A program made the position numbers and the translations under genes. Shown here one piece after another: positions 1 to 5,220 of a stretch of 5,291 nt of DNA (position 1 is its first letter; each line of letters opens with the position of its first letter). Location: assembly GCA_964549495.1 (NCBI GenBank), contig CAZJWJ010000154.1, forward strand, positions 1 through 5,291. Reading direction: 5' to 3'. Below the pieces are notes generated by a model that was not told the origin of the DNA, did not search any database, and was given only the letters and a program-made list of their open reading frames with translations. The DNA comes from JACKBJ01 sp964549495. Lineage in GTDB: Bacteria; Chloroflexota; Anaerolineae; Epilineales; Epilineaceae.

Positions 1-567
1 CCAGTAGACGTCCTCCTCGGGCTCCCAGATGTCCTCGCGGCCGCCGCCGAAGCCGTAGGGCTCGAGGCCCATGGACTCGATGGCGACGTTGCCGGCCAGG
101 ATCATCAGGTCGGCCCAGGAGATCTTGCGGCCGTACTTCTGCTTGATCGGCCACAGCAGGCGGCGGGCCTTGTCGAGGTTGGCGTTGTCGGGCCAGCTGT
201 TCAGCGGCGCGAAGCGCTGGGCGCCGGTGCCACCCCCGCCGCGGCCGTCGGCGATGCGGTAGGTGCCGGCGCTGTGCCAGGCCATGCGGATGAAGAAGGG
301 GCCGTAGTGGCCGTAGTCGGCCGGCCACCAATCTTGCGAGTCGGTCATCAGGTGCATCAGGTCCTGACGGAGGGCCGGTAGGTCGAGCGACTCGAACTCG
401 GCCTTGTAGTCGAACTCCTCGCCCATCGGGTTGGACAGGGGCGAGTGCTGGTGCAGCACCTTCAGGTTGATCTGGTTGGGCCACCAGTCCTTGTTGGATC
501 GGCTGCCCATGGCGGTGGCGGTGTGGGGCACCGGGCACTTGCCGGCACCGTTCGTGCTACCCGACAT
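1..567 (-). CDS. katG: Catalase-peroxidase KatG, N-terminal 189 codons (runs off left edge)
   Basis: Bifunctional haem enzyme that breaks down hydrogen peroxide (catalase) and oxidises donors (peroxidase) in the cytoplasm. The visible part is the start of the N-terminal haem domain. After a variable leader come DWWPADYGHYGPFF (residues 79-92) and the distal-haem motif RMAWHSAGTYR (94-104), with distal Arg94, Trp97 and His98. These match Arg104, Trp107 and His108 of Mycobacterium tuberculosis KatG with an offset of 10. The access-channel Asp is in NSWPDN (Asp127). RRLLWPIKQKYGRKISWADL and the GGREDIWEPEEDVYW segment follow. Trp97 would be one member of the Met-Tyr-Trp adduct; the Tyr and Met lie off the window. 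The family is about 730 residues, so roughly a quarter is visible, with no lesion. It starts 70 bp downstream of furA on the same strand, so co-transcription and FurA control are likely. The ATG at 567 is supported by AAGGAG seven bases upstream. Identification is very secure. Confidence 0.97.
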   Translation of the reverse strand, partial: MSGSTNGAGKCPVPHTATAMGSRSNKDWWPNQINLKVLHQHSPLSNPMGEEFDYKAEFESLDLPALRQDLMHLMTDSQDWWPADYGHYGPFFIRMAWHSAGTYRIADGRGGGGTGAQRFAPLNSWPDNANLDKARRLLWPIKQKYGRKISWADLMILAGNVAIESMGLEPYGFGGGREDIWEPEEDVYW

Positions 568-574
568 CTGATTG

Positions 575-580
575 CTCCTT
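575..580 (-). promoter_or_regulatory. katG ribosome binding site
   Basis: AAGGAG on the minus strand, seven bases before the katG ATG. It fixes the start codon. The 70-bp furA-katG gap holds no obvious terminator hairpin, so katG is probably translated from the furA-katG message. Confidence 0.85.
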
Positions 581-637
581 GCGCGTCTTGTCTAGAGGGT
601 GGGTGAGATCGAGACGTCCGATGGTGCTTCCAAGGGC

Positions 638-1093
638 CTAGCTCGCCGAGGTGTCGGACCTGCCAGATTCTGTCGTGAGGCAGTCGGGGCAGCGGCCCCA
701 GTAGATTACCTCGGCCTCGTCGATCTGATATCCGGAGTCTTCCGCGGCGGTGAGACAAGGCGTCTCGCCGACTGCACAGTCGACGTCGACCATGCGCCCG
801 CAGTCACGGCAGATCAGGTGGTGGTGGTTGTCGCCCACCCGATCCTCGTAGCGAGCGGCCGAGCCGGCCGGCTGGATGCGCCGCAGCACGCCCTTCTCGG
901 CCAGCGTCGCCAGCGCGTTGTAGACGGCCTGGCGCGAAACGGCGCCGATGCGCTGGCGTACCTCCTCGGCCAGCTCGTCGGCGGTGGCGTGTGGTCGGGC
1001 GGATACCGCTTGCATGACGGCCAGTCGTTGGGCCGTGACCTGGAGTCCGTGGGTCTTGAGGAGTCCTTCGCCGTTCTCGATCATGGGGTCCAT
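638..1093 (-). CDS. furA: FurA-type (Fur/PerR family) peroxide- and iron-responsive repressor
   Basis: DNA-binding metalloregulator that represses furA-katG and releases on peroxide stress. A winged-helix domain (about residues 10-82, with recognition helix VSRQAVYNAL at 52-61) precedes a metal-binding dimerisation domain. Candidate regulatory metal ligands are His35, Glu83, His90, His92 and Asp103. Asp103 aligns with Asp104 of Bacillus PerR, the residue linked to iron-mediated oxidation. Glu83 replaces PerR Asp85, as I recall for mycobacterial FurA. Structural zinc pairs are Cys95-Cys98 and Cys135-Cys138. The blocks VGDNHHH, DVDCAVGE and DEAEVIYWG are typical of actinobacterial FurA/CatR, and the 151-residue length is normal for the family. 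It sits immediately upstream of katG on the same strand. The start is uncertain: ATG at 1093 gives MDPMIENG, but no Shine-Dalgarno is seen. The promoter geometry favours a leaderless start at the second ATG (1084), giving 148 residues. Family and pairing are secure; the exact inducer is inferred. Confidence 0.95.
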   Translation of the reverse strand: MDPMIENGEGLLKTHGLQVTAQRLAVMQAVSARPHATADELAEEVRQRIGAVSRQAVYNALATLAEKGVLRRIQPAGSAARYEDRVGDNHHHLICRDCGRMVDVDCAVGETPCLTAAEDSGYQIDEAEVIYWGRCPDCLTTESGRSDTSAS

Positions 1094-1119
1094 GATAGCC
1101 TAATTCTGGATAGCGTCCA
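1092..1119 (-). promoter_or_regulatory. Predicted furA(-katG) promoter, likely leaderless
   Basis: On the minus strand, TGGACG (1119-1114, 4 of 6 to TTGACA) is followed after 16 bp by TATCAT (1097-1092, 5 of 6 to TATAAT). The expected transcription start, after 7 further bases, falls on the A of the second furA ATG at 1084, so the message would be leaderless. As I recall, furA messages in mycobacteria are also leaderless, which fits. The hexamers are seen; the start site is inferred. Confidence 0.55.
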
Positions 1120-1124
1120 GAATT
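1102..1124. promoter_or_regulatory. Perfect 23-bp inverted repeat, candidate FurA operator
   Basis: Arms AATTCTGGA (1102-1110) and TCCAGAATT (1116-1124) are exact reverse complements around a 5-bp centre. The site covers the predicted furA -35 and most of the spacer, so a bound dimer would exclude RNA polymerase. Size, AT-rich outer arms and position fit a Fur-family box, although the sequence is not the Bacillus PerR box. Binding by FurA is inferred. Confidence 0.7.
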
Positions 1125-1166
1125 GGACCCAGTGGGATCCGGTCGCGTTCTCCGGCTTGGACCTCG

Positions 1167-1180
1167 GACATGGGCATGTC
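1167..1180. repeat. Short palindrome GACATG-N2-CATGTC upstream of furA
   Basis: Six-base arms are perfect around GG, 42 bp upstream of the FurA-box candidate. It shares the GGACAT half-site with the larger palindrome at 1328-1348. It may be an activator or repressor site, or chance; a 6-bp-arm palindrome alone is weak evidence. The rest of 1125-1222 shows no gene and no clear signal. Confidence 0.35.
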
Positions 1181-1222
1181 GTTCCAGACTGTTGGCCGAG
1201 GGCCGGTCGATCGCATGGTCAA

Positions 1223-1332
1223 GCCAGTACTTGCTAGGGCCCACGCCAGTACTTGCTAGGGCTCACGCCATGCCGTGCTATGGCCCACGTCGGCACATGC
1301 TAGGGCTCACGCCATGCCGTGCTTGGGCCTAG
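1223..1332. repeat. Five tandem 22-bp repeats
   Basis: Five units in exact 22-bp register start at 1223, 1245, 1267, 1289 and 1311. Units 1 and 2 (beginning GCCAGTACTTGCTAGGG) differ at one base. Units 3 and 5 (beginning GCCATGCCGTGCT) differ from each other at four. Unit 4 (beginning GTCGGCACATGCTAGGG) is intermediate. The shared right half is TGCTAGGGCYCAC, with variants. The next 22 bp (1333-1354) match the consensus at about 13 positions, so a decayed sixth unit may exist. The array is untranslated by any credible gene and lies between the furA promoter and the cyclase pseudogene. A period close to two helical turns would put each unit on the same DNA face, which suits repeated protein binding. 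A neutral minisatellite is the alternative. No rep gene is present to make it a plasmid iteron array. Confidence 0.9.
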
Positions 1333-1348
1333 GACATGATGTCCTAGG
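1328..1348. repeat. 21-bp near-perfect palindrome closing the repeat array
   Basis: Arms CCTAGGACAT (1328-1337) and ATGTCCTAGG (1339-1348) are perfect complements around a single G. As RNA it could form a 9-bp stem with a TGA loop, but no T-run follows on either side, so a factor-independent terminator is unlikely. A dimeric regulator site is the better reading. It overlaps the last bases of repeat unit 5. The 1349-1436 stretch after it has no convincing promoter or ribosome binding site for the following cyclase gene, only short palindromes such as GGCCGATCGGCC (1402-1413). Confidence 0.75.
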
Positions 1349-1436
1349 TGGAAGCCTCGAGAACTCAGGATCGTACACCCCTTGACGTCAGTGCCGCTGA
1401 TGGCCGATCGGCCGATCCTGGGGCATCATCTCTCAC

Positions 1437-1817
1437 ATGCCAACGTTTCCGTCCGGTACCGTCACCGTCCTCTTCACCGACATCGACGGCTCGACCGATC
1501 GCTGGGAGCGTCAGCCGGACTCGATGCGTTCCGCCCTGGAGCGGCACGACGAGCTGATGCGCCGGGCCGTCGAGGATCAGGGCGGCTACGTCTTCAAGAC
1601 GGTCGGCGATGCCTCTTGCGCGGCCTTCTCCAATGCCGTAACCGGCCTCGAGGCGGCCACCGAGCGCGACGGCGACTACTTCGGCCAGCCGGTGAACCGG
1701 GTGGCGCGGGTGGAGGCCGTGGGCAACGGCGGCCAATCGCTCCTTTCGCGCGAGTCGCGGCGCTTGGTCGAGTCCGAAGGCCGACTGGAGGGTTGCCGCT
1801 TGCGCGACCTGGGCTAG
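1437..1817 (+). pseudogene. Decayed class III adenylate/guanylate cyclase domain
   Basis: A CHD cyclase domain, the family that makes cAMP or cGMP from ATP or GTP. It opens with VTVLFTDIDGSTDRWE (residues 9-24), then GGYVFKTVGDASCAAF (49-64) and ERDGDYFGQPVNRVAR (76-91). All six canonical catalytic positions are recognisable: metal Asp15 and Asp58, base-selecting Lys54 and Asp80, and transition-state Asn87 and Arg91. However, Asp58 to Asn87 spans only 29 residues where related domains have nearly 60. About 30 residues are therefore missing in frame after GLEAA (residues 70-74), including a helix and a core strand. The frame then ends in TAG at 1815-1817, inside the usual 'LRDLGEHRL' motif (here LRDLG-stop-HRL), a probable GAG-to-TAG change. 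No Shine-Dalgarno precedes the ATG. I read this as a dead gene. A short non-catalytic protein or an assembly error at the stop is less likely. Confidence 0.8.
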
Positions 1818-2027
1818 CACCGCCTCGTCGCCGAGTGGAGTCAGCCGCGCTATCGCCTGGACGGGCGCTATGCCGGCCTGATCTTGCTCATCGATCAGGG
1901 CGAGGCGATGAACGGTTGGTGGCAGGCAAGCCGGGAGCGTTACGAAGATCTGGGAGACCTGCTCGCGGCCCGTTCCGATCACCAGCCCCGTCGTGTCCTC
2001 GCACTTCAGGGAACATCGGCCTCGCAC
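1818..2027 (+). pseudogene. In-frame remainder downstream of the cyclase stop, unrecognised
   Basis: The cyclase frame stays open past the TAG, beginning HRLVAEWSQPRYRLDGRYAG and continuing through IDQGEAMNGWWQASRERYEDL to about LLAARSDHQPRRVL. GC-rich third positions and sensible codons suggest it was once coding. After HRL it does not match the usual cyclase tail ('KDLxxPERLFQL'), so it may be a divergent C-terminal extension or the tail of another gene joined by deletion. I do not recognise its family. An ATG at 1908 and an in-frame ATG at 1884 lie within it, but neither has a Shine-Dalgarno. The frame runs on to 2462 only because it overlaps the opposite-strand propeller gene, so I end it where that gene begins. 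Confidence 0.45.
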
Positions 2028-4148
2028 TCACGGCAGATCGTAGACCCAGATACCCTCACGTGTGGCCACGAAGCAGCGTCCGTCCAGGCAGTCGAGCCCG
2101 AGCACCGAGGGAGTGGCCCATTGGTCTACAATGCGCGGTTCACTCGGCTCCATCAGGTCGATCGAGAGCACACCACCAGGACGGCCAGCCCATGGCGATG
2201 CCATGGTGCCGAGCAGGAGCCGATCCGGGCTTGGCATCCAGGCGCTTCCGGTGAGCCATGCGGATTGTGGCCAGTCAGCAACCGCTCCATCGGCGATCNN
2301 NNNNNNNNCCGTGGCGGACAGGGAGTAGGTGCGCACCATCCCACCCGGACCGAGAGCGACCAAGCGATCACCGTGGACCAAGACACCGTCGCTCGCTCGC
2401 GGCCGATCTGGCCATGGAAGCTCAGCGGGGATGGACGGTTCGGTCAGGTCGTAGGCCCGTAGCTCGAAGGTGGTTGCCCCCCTTGCCTCGACGATCAGTT
2501 GTTCACCGTAGGTCGCCATCCCGGCCACGACCCGGTTCTCGATGGCGCCGATCTCGCGAGGCCGCATCGGATCGGCAAGATCCCAGATGCTCAGGCGACC
2601 GTCGCGCGCACCGAGCCCATCTCGATCGCCCGACCATTCGGCCAGGTAGAGTCGATCGCCTGCCACGATCAGATGTTCGGCTATGCCCGAGAGCGGCTCG
2701 TCGAAGACCAGTTGCGGACGGGAAGAATCCCGGCGGTCGACGACGGACAGGAGGTGCCGGCTTCGACCTGTCGCGGCGTCGATTACGGAGCGCGAAAGGT
2801 AGATGGTCCCGTTCGGCCCAGCCGCAACGGAGCCCCACAGATCCCCATCGAGCGGCAGGCGACCGAGTAGCCGGGTAGGCGCAGGCTGCGCGGGTTTGCG
2901 CAAATCGATCAGCATGCCGCTGGCAAAGGCGATACCGTCCTCGAAGAGCGCCAGTCCTTGCCAGTCCGGGCTGCTGTCTAGGCTGATGCGGTCGACCTCC
3001 TGCTCCATGGTCACACGCGGCCCTCCCGCAGCAGTTACATCGATCCAGCGCCAGCTCGTGTCCAGCCCGGCAACGAAGCCCGTGCCGGCAGCACGGCCGC
3101 CGAGGAAGCCGGCCGGTAGCTCGAGACGATCGGCCAAGCGTGGAGCGAAGTCATCTTCAGAGATGATCTCGGCCAGGATTGGTTGGCCGGCTGGTGAACG
3201 GTGGATTGCCCAGGATCGGCCGGCTGCTTCGAAGGCCCCCATCAACACGAGCTCGCCGGGCGGCTGCAACCGCCAGTTGGCGACTGGTTCGCGCGTGTCG
3301 ATCCGTCCGTACCCGGTGTGCAGGACGTCGTCCAAGCCGACGAGCGGCCCCGAGCCCAAGGCTTCGCGGCTCAAGTCCAAGCGTCGCAGAAGCACCGGCT
3401 GGTCCGGATCACGCGTGTCATAGGCCATCAGTCGAGGGGGGCTTTGCGAACAGGCACGGTCCGTACAGTCCGATGTGCCATAGAGCCAGAGTGTGTCGCG
3501 CGTGAAGGCAAGATCGTGAGTCGCTCCTGCGCTGACCGAAGAGCGTAATCGCGGAGCCTGCGGATCCGAGACATCCACGATGTCAACGCCGGTCCCGCGC
3601 TGAAGCACATAGACCAACGGCGGTCGAAGAACGAGGCGGTCGGAGATTCCGGTGGAATGCAGTTCGCCCATGAGTCTTGGCTGCCCGGGATTCCGTAGGT
3701 CCCAGATGCTCAGCCCCGCGTCGGAATCTTGCGGAAGGTAGTAGGTCCAGCCGACACTCGCGTGCGAGACGTAGAGCCGTCCGTCGTGAACGAGCAGGTC
3801 GCGCGCCGGAGCATAGAAGGGTGCCGTTTCGGTGACGATGCGCGGTCCCTCTGGATCGACGGTGTCGAAGACTGCGATTCGATGGCCGACACCAGCGTAG
3901 ACGTAGCGACCATCGGTTGCGACCGACTCGAGCCCGCCGCCAAGCGCAGCAAGTGGATGACCGCGCATCGGCATGGATCCGGAGACGAAGGGCAAATACA
4001 GGATACGCGTCGACTCAGTCGTTTGGAGCGAGTGGGCCGCCGTCCGATCCAATACCGGAGAACCCTGGAGGCTGATTACCAGACCGAACAGCAATCCGAT
4101 CCATTGCCCACGCCCTGAGCTCGGCCATTGTGCGCGTTGTGCTTGCAT
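2028..4148 (-). CDS. Secreted LVIVD-repeat beta-propeller protein, 706 codons
   Basis: An exported repeat protein with no catalytic motif seen; a binding or cell-surface role is inferred. A basic N-terminus (Arg5, Arg13) and hydrophobic stretch (WIGLLFGLVISL, 16-27) act as signal peptide or anchor. ILYLPFVSG (49-57) follows, like the YLPLV tag of Chloroflexota exported proteins. The rest is a series of blades with an 'I-x-V/I-x-D-x-x-x-P-x-x-P' strand: near 91, 146 (LSIWDLRNPGQPRL), 188 (VDIVDVSDPQAPRL), 240, 366, 411, 467, 519 (LSIWDLADPMRP), 563, 605 and 660. A weaker copy near 290 and a closing strand GIWVYD at 699-704 bring the total to about 13, enough for two propellers. The only cysteines I see form two close pairs, Cys228/Cys233 and Cys687/Cys692, plausible disulphides. 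The start at 4148 is supported by GGAGAG seven bases upstream. A 10-N gap at codons 614-617 leaves part of one blade unknown; the frame agrees on both sides. It is convergent with the cyclase remnant and divergent from the gene at 4589. Confidence 0.85.
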   Translation of the reverse strand: MQAQRAQWPSSGRGQWIGLLFGLVISLQGSPVLDRTAAHSLQTTESTRILYLPFVSGSMPMRGHPLAALGGGLESVATDGRYVYAGVGHRIAVFDTVDPEGPRIVTETAPFYAPARDLLVHDGRLYVSHASVGWTYYLPQDSDAGLSIWDLRNPGQPRLMGELHSTGISDRLVLRPPLVYVLQRGTGVDIVDVSDPQAPRLRSSVSAGATHDLAFTRDTLWLYGTSDCTDRACSQSPPRLMAYDTRDPDQPVLLRRLDLSREALGSGPLVGLDDVLHTGYGRIDTREPVANWRLQPPGELVLMGAFEAAGRSWAIHRSPAGQPILAEIISEDDFAPRLADRLELPAGFLGGRAAGTGFVAGLDTSWRWIDVTAAGGPRVTMEQEVDRISLDSSPDWQGLALFEDGIAFASGMLIDLRKPAQPAPTRLLGRLPLDGDLWGSVAAGPNGTIYLSRSVIDAATGRSRHLLSVVDRRDSSRPQLVFDEPLSGIAEHLIVAGDRLYLAEWSGDRDGLGARDGRLSIWDLADPMRPREIGAIENRVVAGMATYGEQLIVEARGATTFELRAYDLTEPSIPAELPWPDRPRASDGVLVHGDRLVALGPGGMVRTYSLSATXXXXIADGAVADWPQSAWLTGSAWMPSPDRLLLGTMASPWAGRPGGVLSIDLMEPSEPRIVDQWATPSVLGLDCLDGRCFVATREGIWVYDLP
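2299..2308. other. Assembly gap (10 Ns)
   Basis: Ten unresolved bases inside the propeller gene. Both flanks encode propeller sequence in the same frame, SLSAT before and IADGAVADW after, so the gap length is plausible modulo three, but its true size may be arbitrary. It falls where the 'xxPxxP' half of a blade motif would be expected. Confidence 0.99.
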
Positions 4149-4155
4149 GGTTGAT

Positions 4156-4161
4156 CTCTCC
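4156..4161 (-). promoter_or_regulatory. Ribosome binding site of the propeller gene
   Basis: GGAGAG on the minus strand, seven bases before the ATG at 4148. It supports this start over internal Met codons and keeps the signal peptide. Confidence 0.75.
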
Positions 4162-4402
4162 GATTGAATCCGCTTGCCATGAGGACGGTTGAATCATGGT
4201 TTCTGTTTCACGAACACCGAGATCGCCATTGGACACCAGTGGCGCGACGAGCATTGATGTCTGGGTCATTGGCAGGCCTTCGAACAGGAATCCGGGGCCT
4301 GTACAGTTCAAGCATTCGGCAGGTGGGACTCGTCGACCATTCGACCTACCCATCGGCACCCTACGCCGATCCGGCGCTTGGCCCACGGACAGGCGATTTT
4401 GA

Positions 4403-4432
4403 TTGCGTGAGGGTCGCGTTGTCTGTTAGGAT
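4403..4432 (+). promoter_or_regulatory. Possible promoter of the metallopeptidase-like gene
   Basis: TTGCGT (4403-4408) and TAGGAT (4427-4432, 4 of 6 to TATAAT) are 18 bp apart. They would give a leader of about 150 bases before the ATG at 4589. The -35 match is only 3 of 6, so this is tentative. Confidence 0.3.
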
Positions 4433-4573
4433 GCCGCTGCTGATCCGAGCAGTCGCCGGCAGGCGAAGAGGCGAACGCTGCCAAACCGCCACGGATCGAG
4501 ATGAGTTGCTATCCGCCCGGGACCTTCTGGCTCAGATCACTGTCCATATCAGCTTTAGCCCCGTTGCAGTTGT

Positions 4574-4580
4574 AAGGAGG
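4574..4580 (+). promoter_or_regulatory. Strong ribosome binding site before 4589
   Basis: AAGGAGG, a full anti-Shine-Dalgarno match, lies eight bases before the ATG at 4589. It decides this start over the out-of-frame ATG at 4582, which would be only one base away from it. Confidence 0.9.
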
Positions 4581-4588
4581 AATGCAGC

Positions 4589-5149
4589 ATGAATTGGTTC
4601 TCCCGTGCTCGCGTCTCGCTAGCGCTACTCGTGCTCGCCCTTGCGATGCTGGCTGGATCGCAGCCCGCTTGGGTGCAGGCTCAGCCGAACCGCCCGGTCG
4701 CCGGACAGGCTGCCATCGACGCATTGGGTCAGCGATTGCCAGATGTCGCCCGGGCATACGGTCTATCCCGCTCGGCGCTCGTGGATTTGCTCGAGCAGGA
4801 TGCGACGCTGCACGTCGATGCCAACGACGAGCTACTCTACGTCGATCACGATTATCCGGATGACATCTTCGAGCACTTCGCCGACCAGCATCTCGTGCCG
4901 GATAGCATCCCGGAAGAGCAAACCTTCCTGCTGCACAGCCTGCCCGGTGCCTCGCATACGATCTACCTGGACTTCGACGGCCACACGACCAGTGGCACCA
5001 CCTGGAACTCGGCCTACGGCGTCGACCCGATCGTCTCGCCGGCCTACGACATCGATGGCGATCCGAGCACCTTCAGCAGCACCGAGATCAGCCGCATCCA
5101 GGCCACGTGGCAGATCGTGGCCGAGGACTTTCGGCCCTTCAATCAGTAG
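4589..5149 (+). CDS. Secreted metallopeptidase-like protein, N-terminal fragment cut by an insertion sequence
   Basis: An exported protein; 186 codons remain. The signal peptide has Arg6/Arg8, a hydrophobic core SLALLVLALAMLAG (10-23) and a likely signal peptidase I site after VQA (residue 31). A charged propeptide-like region follows (LPDVARAYGLSRSALVDLL, 50-68; LLYVDHDYPDDIFE, 82-95). Next come HSLPGASHTIYLDFDGHTTSGTTWN (116-140) and AYDIDGDPSTFSSTEISRIQ (152-171), then WQIVAEDFRPFN (174-185). As I recall, these blocks occur in large secreted bacterial metallopeptidase-like proteins, where '-PFDVNVTT' and the zinc-binding HExxH domain come next. Here the frame ends at once with Gln-stop after PFN, so the catalytic part is absent. 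The transposase start 72 bp downstream explains this: the gene is split at about 5144. A full ribosome binding site and intact signal peptide mean the fragment could still be made. The peptidase assignment is moderate because no active site is visible. Confidence 0.7.
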   Translation: MNWFSRARVSLALLVLALAMLAGSQPAWVQAQPNRPVAGQAAIDALGQRLPDVARAYGLSRSALVDLLEQDATLHVDANDELLYVDHDYPDDIFEHFADQHLVPDSIPEEQTFLLHSLPGASHTIYLDFDGHTTSGTTWNSAYGVDPIVSPAYDIDGDPSTFSSTEISRIQATWQIVAEDFRPFNQ

Positions 5150-5181
5150 TTTCGGGGATTTCTGAAGGGAGTTTCGCGAGT

Positions 5182-5209
5182 TAGCCCAATCGACCGGCAG
5201 GACGGGCTA
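5182..5209 (+). repeat. Inverted repeat upstream of the transposase start
   Basis: TAGCCC (5182-5187) and GGGCTA (5204-5209) can pair across 16 bases. Just after it, TATCCT (5208-5213) is a candidate -10 element seven bases before the ATG at 5221, but no good -35 is seen. The hairpin could limit read-through expression of the transposase; this is inference from six-base arms. Confidence 0.35.
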
Positions 5210-5220
5210 TCCTGACGGTC

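Larger units (their letters stand above)
4149..4588. other. Divergent intergenic region, no gene supported
   Basis: These 440 bp separate the leftward propeller gene from the rightward metallopeptidase-like gene and must hold both promoters. Open frames here on both strands (for example 4164-4592 plus and 4015-4386 minus) have no recognisable domain, no ribosome binding site and Arg/Ser-rich random-looking composition. A small hairpin (CTGCT 4437-4441, AGCAG 4448-4452) is the only structure noted. No convincing propeller-gene promoter was found by eye. Confidence 0.7.

Noticed and set aside
599..1237. Plus-strand open frame of 212 codons across furA
   Set aside because: It lies opposite furA, which has unmistakable Fur-family motifs; the plus product has no recognisable feature.
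1223..1332. CRISPR array or plasmid iterons
   Set aside because: The 22-bp units abut without unique spacers, so it is not CRISPR; there is no cas or rep gene to support either idea.
1328..1348. Rho-independent terminator
   Set aside because: The stem is strong but no T-run follows on either strand, and no gene ends next to it.
1383..1390. TGACGTCA upstream of the cyclase, resembling a eukaryotic cAMP response element
   Set aside because: An eight-base palindrome occurs by chance, and that element has no meaning in bacteria; the link to the cyclase is coincidental.
1365..2027. Long minus-strand open frame (220 codons) opposite the cyclase
   Set aside because: It is the shadow of the GC-rich cyclase frame: no domain, no ribosome binding site, and the plus frame carries clear catalytic motifs.
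4015..4386. 123-codon minus-strand open frame overlapping the propeller start
   Set aside because: It is out of frame with the propeller gene over 134 bases, and the propeller start has a ribosome binding site and signal peptide; no domain is visible in the alternative.
4164..4592. 142-codon plus-strand open frame in the divergent intergenic region
   Set aside because: No ribosome binding site, no domain, random-looking composition, and it overlaps the well-supported start at 4589.
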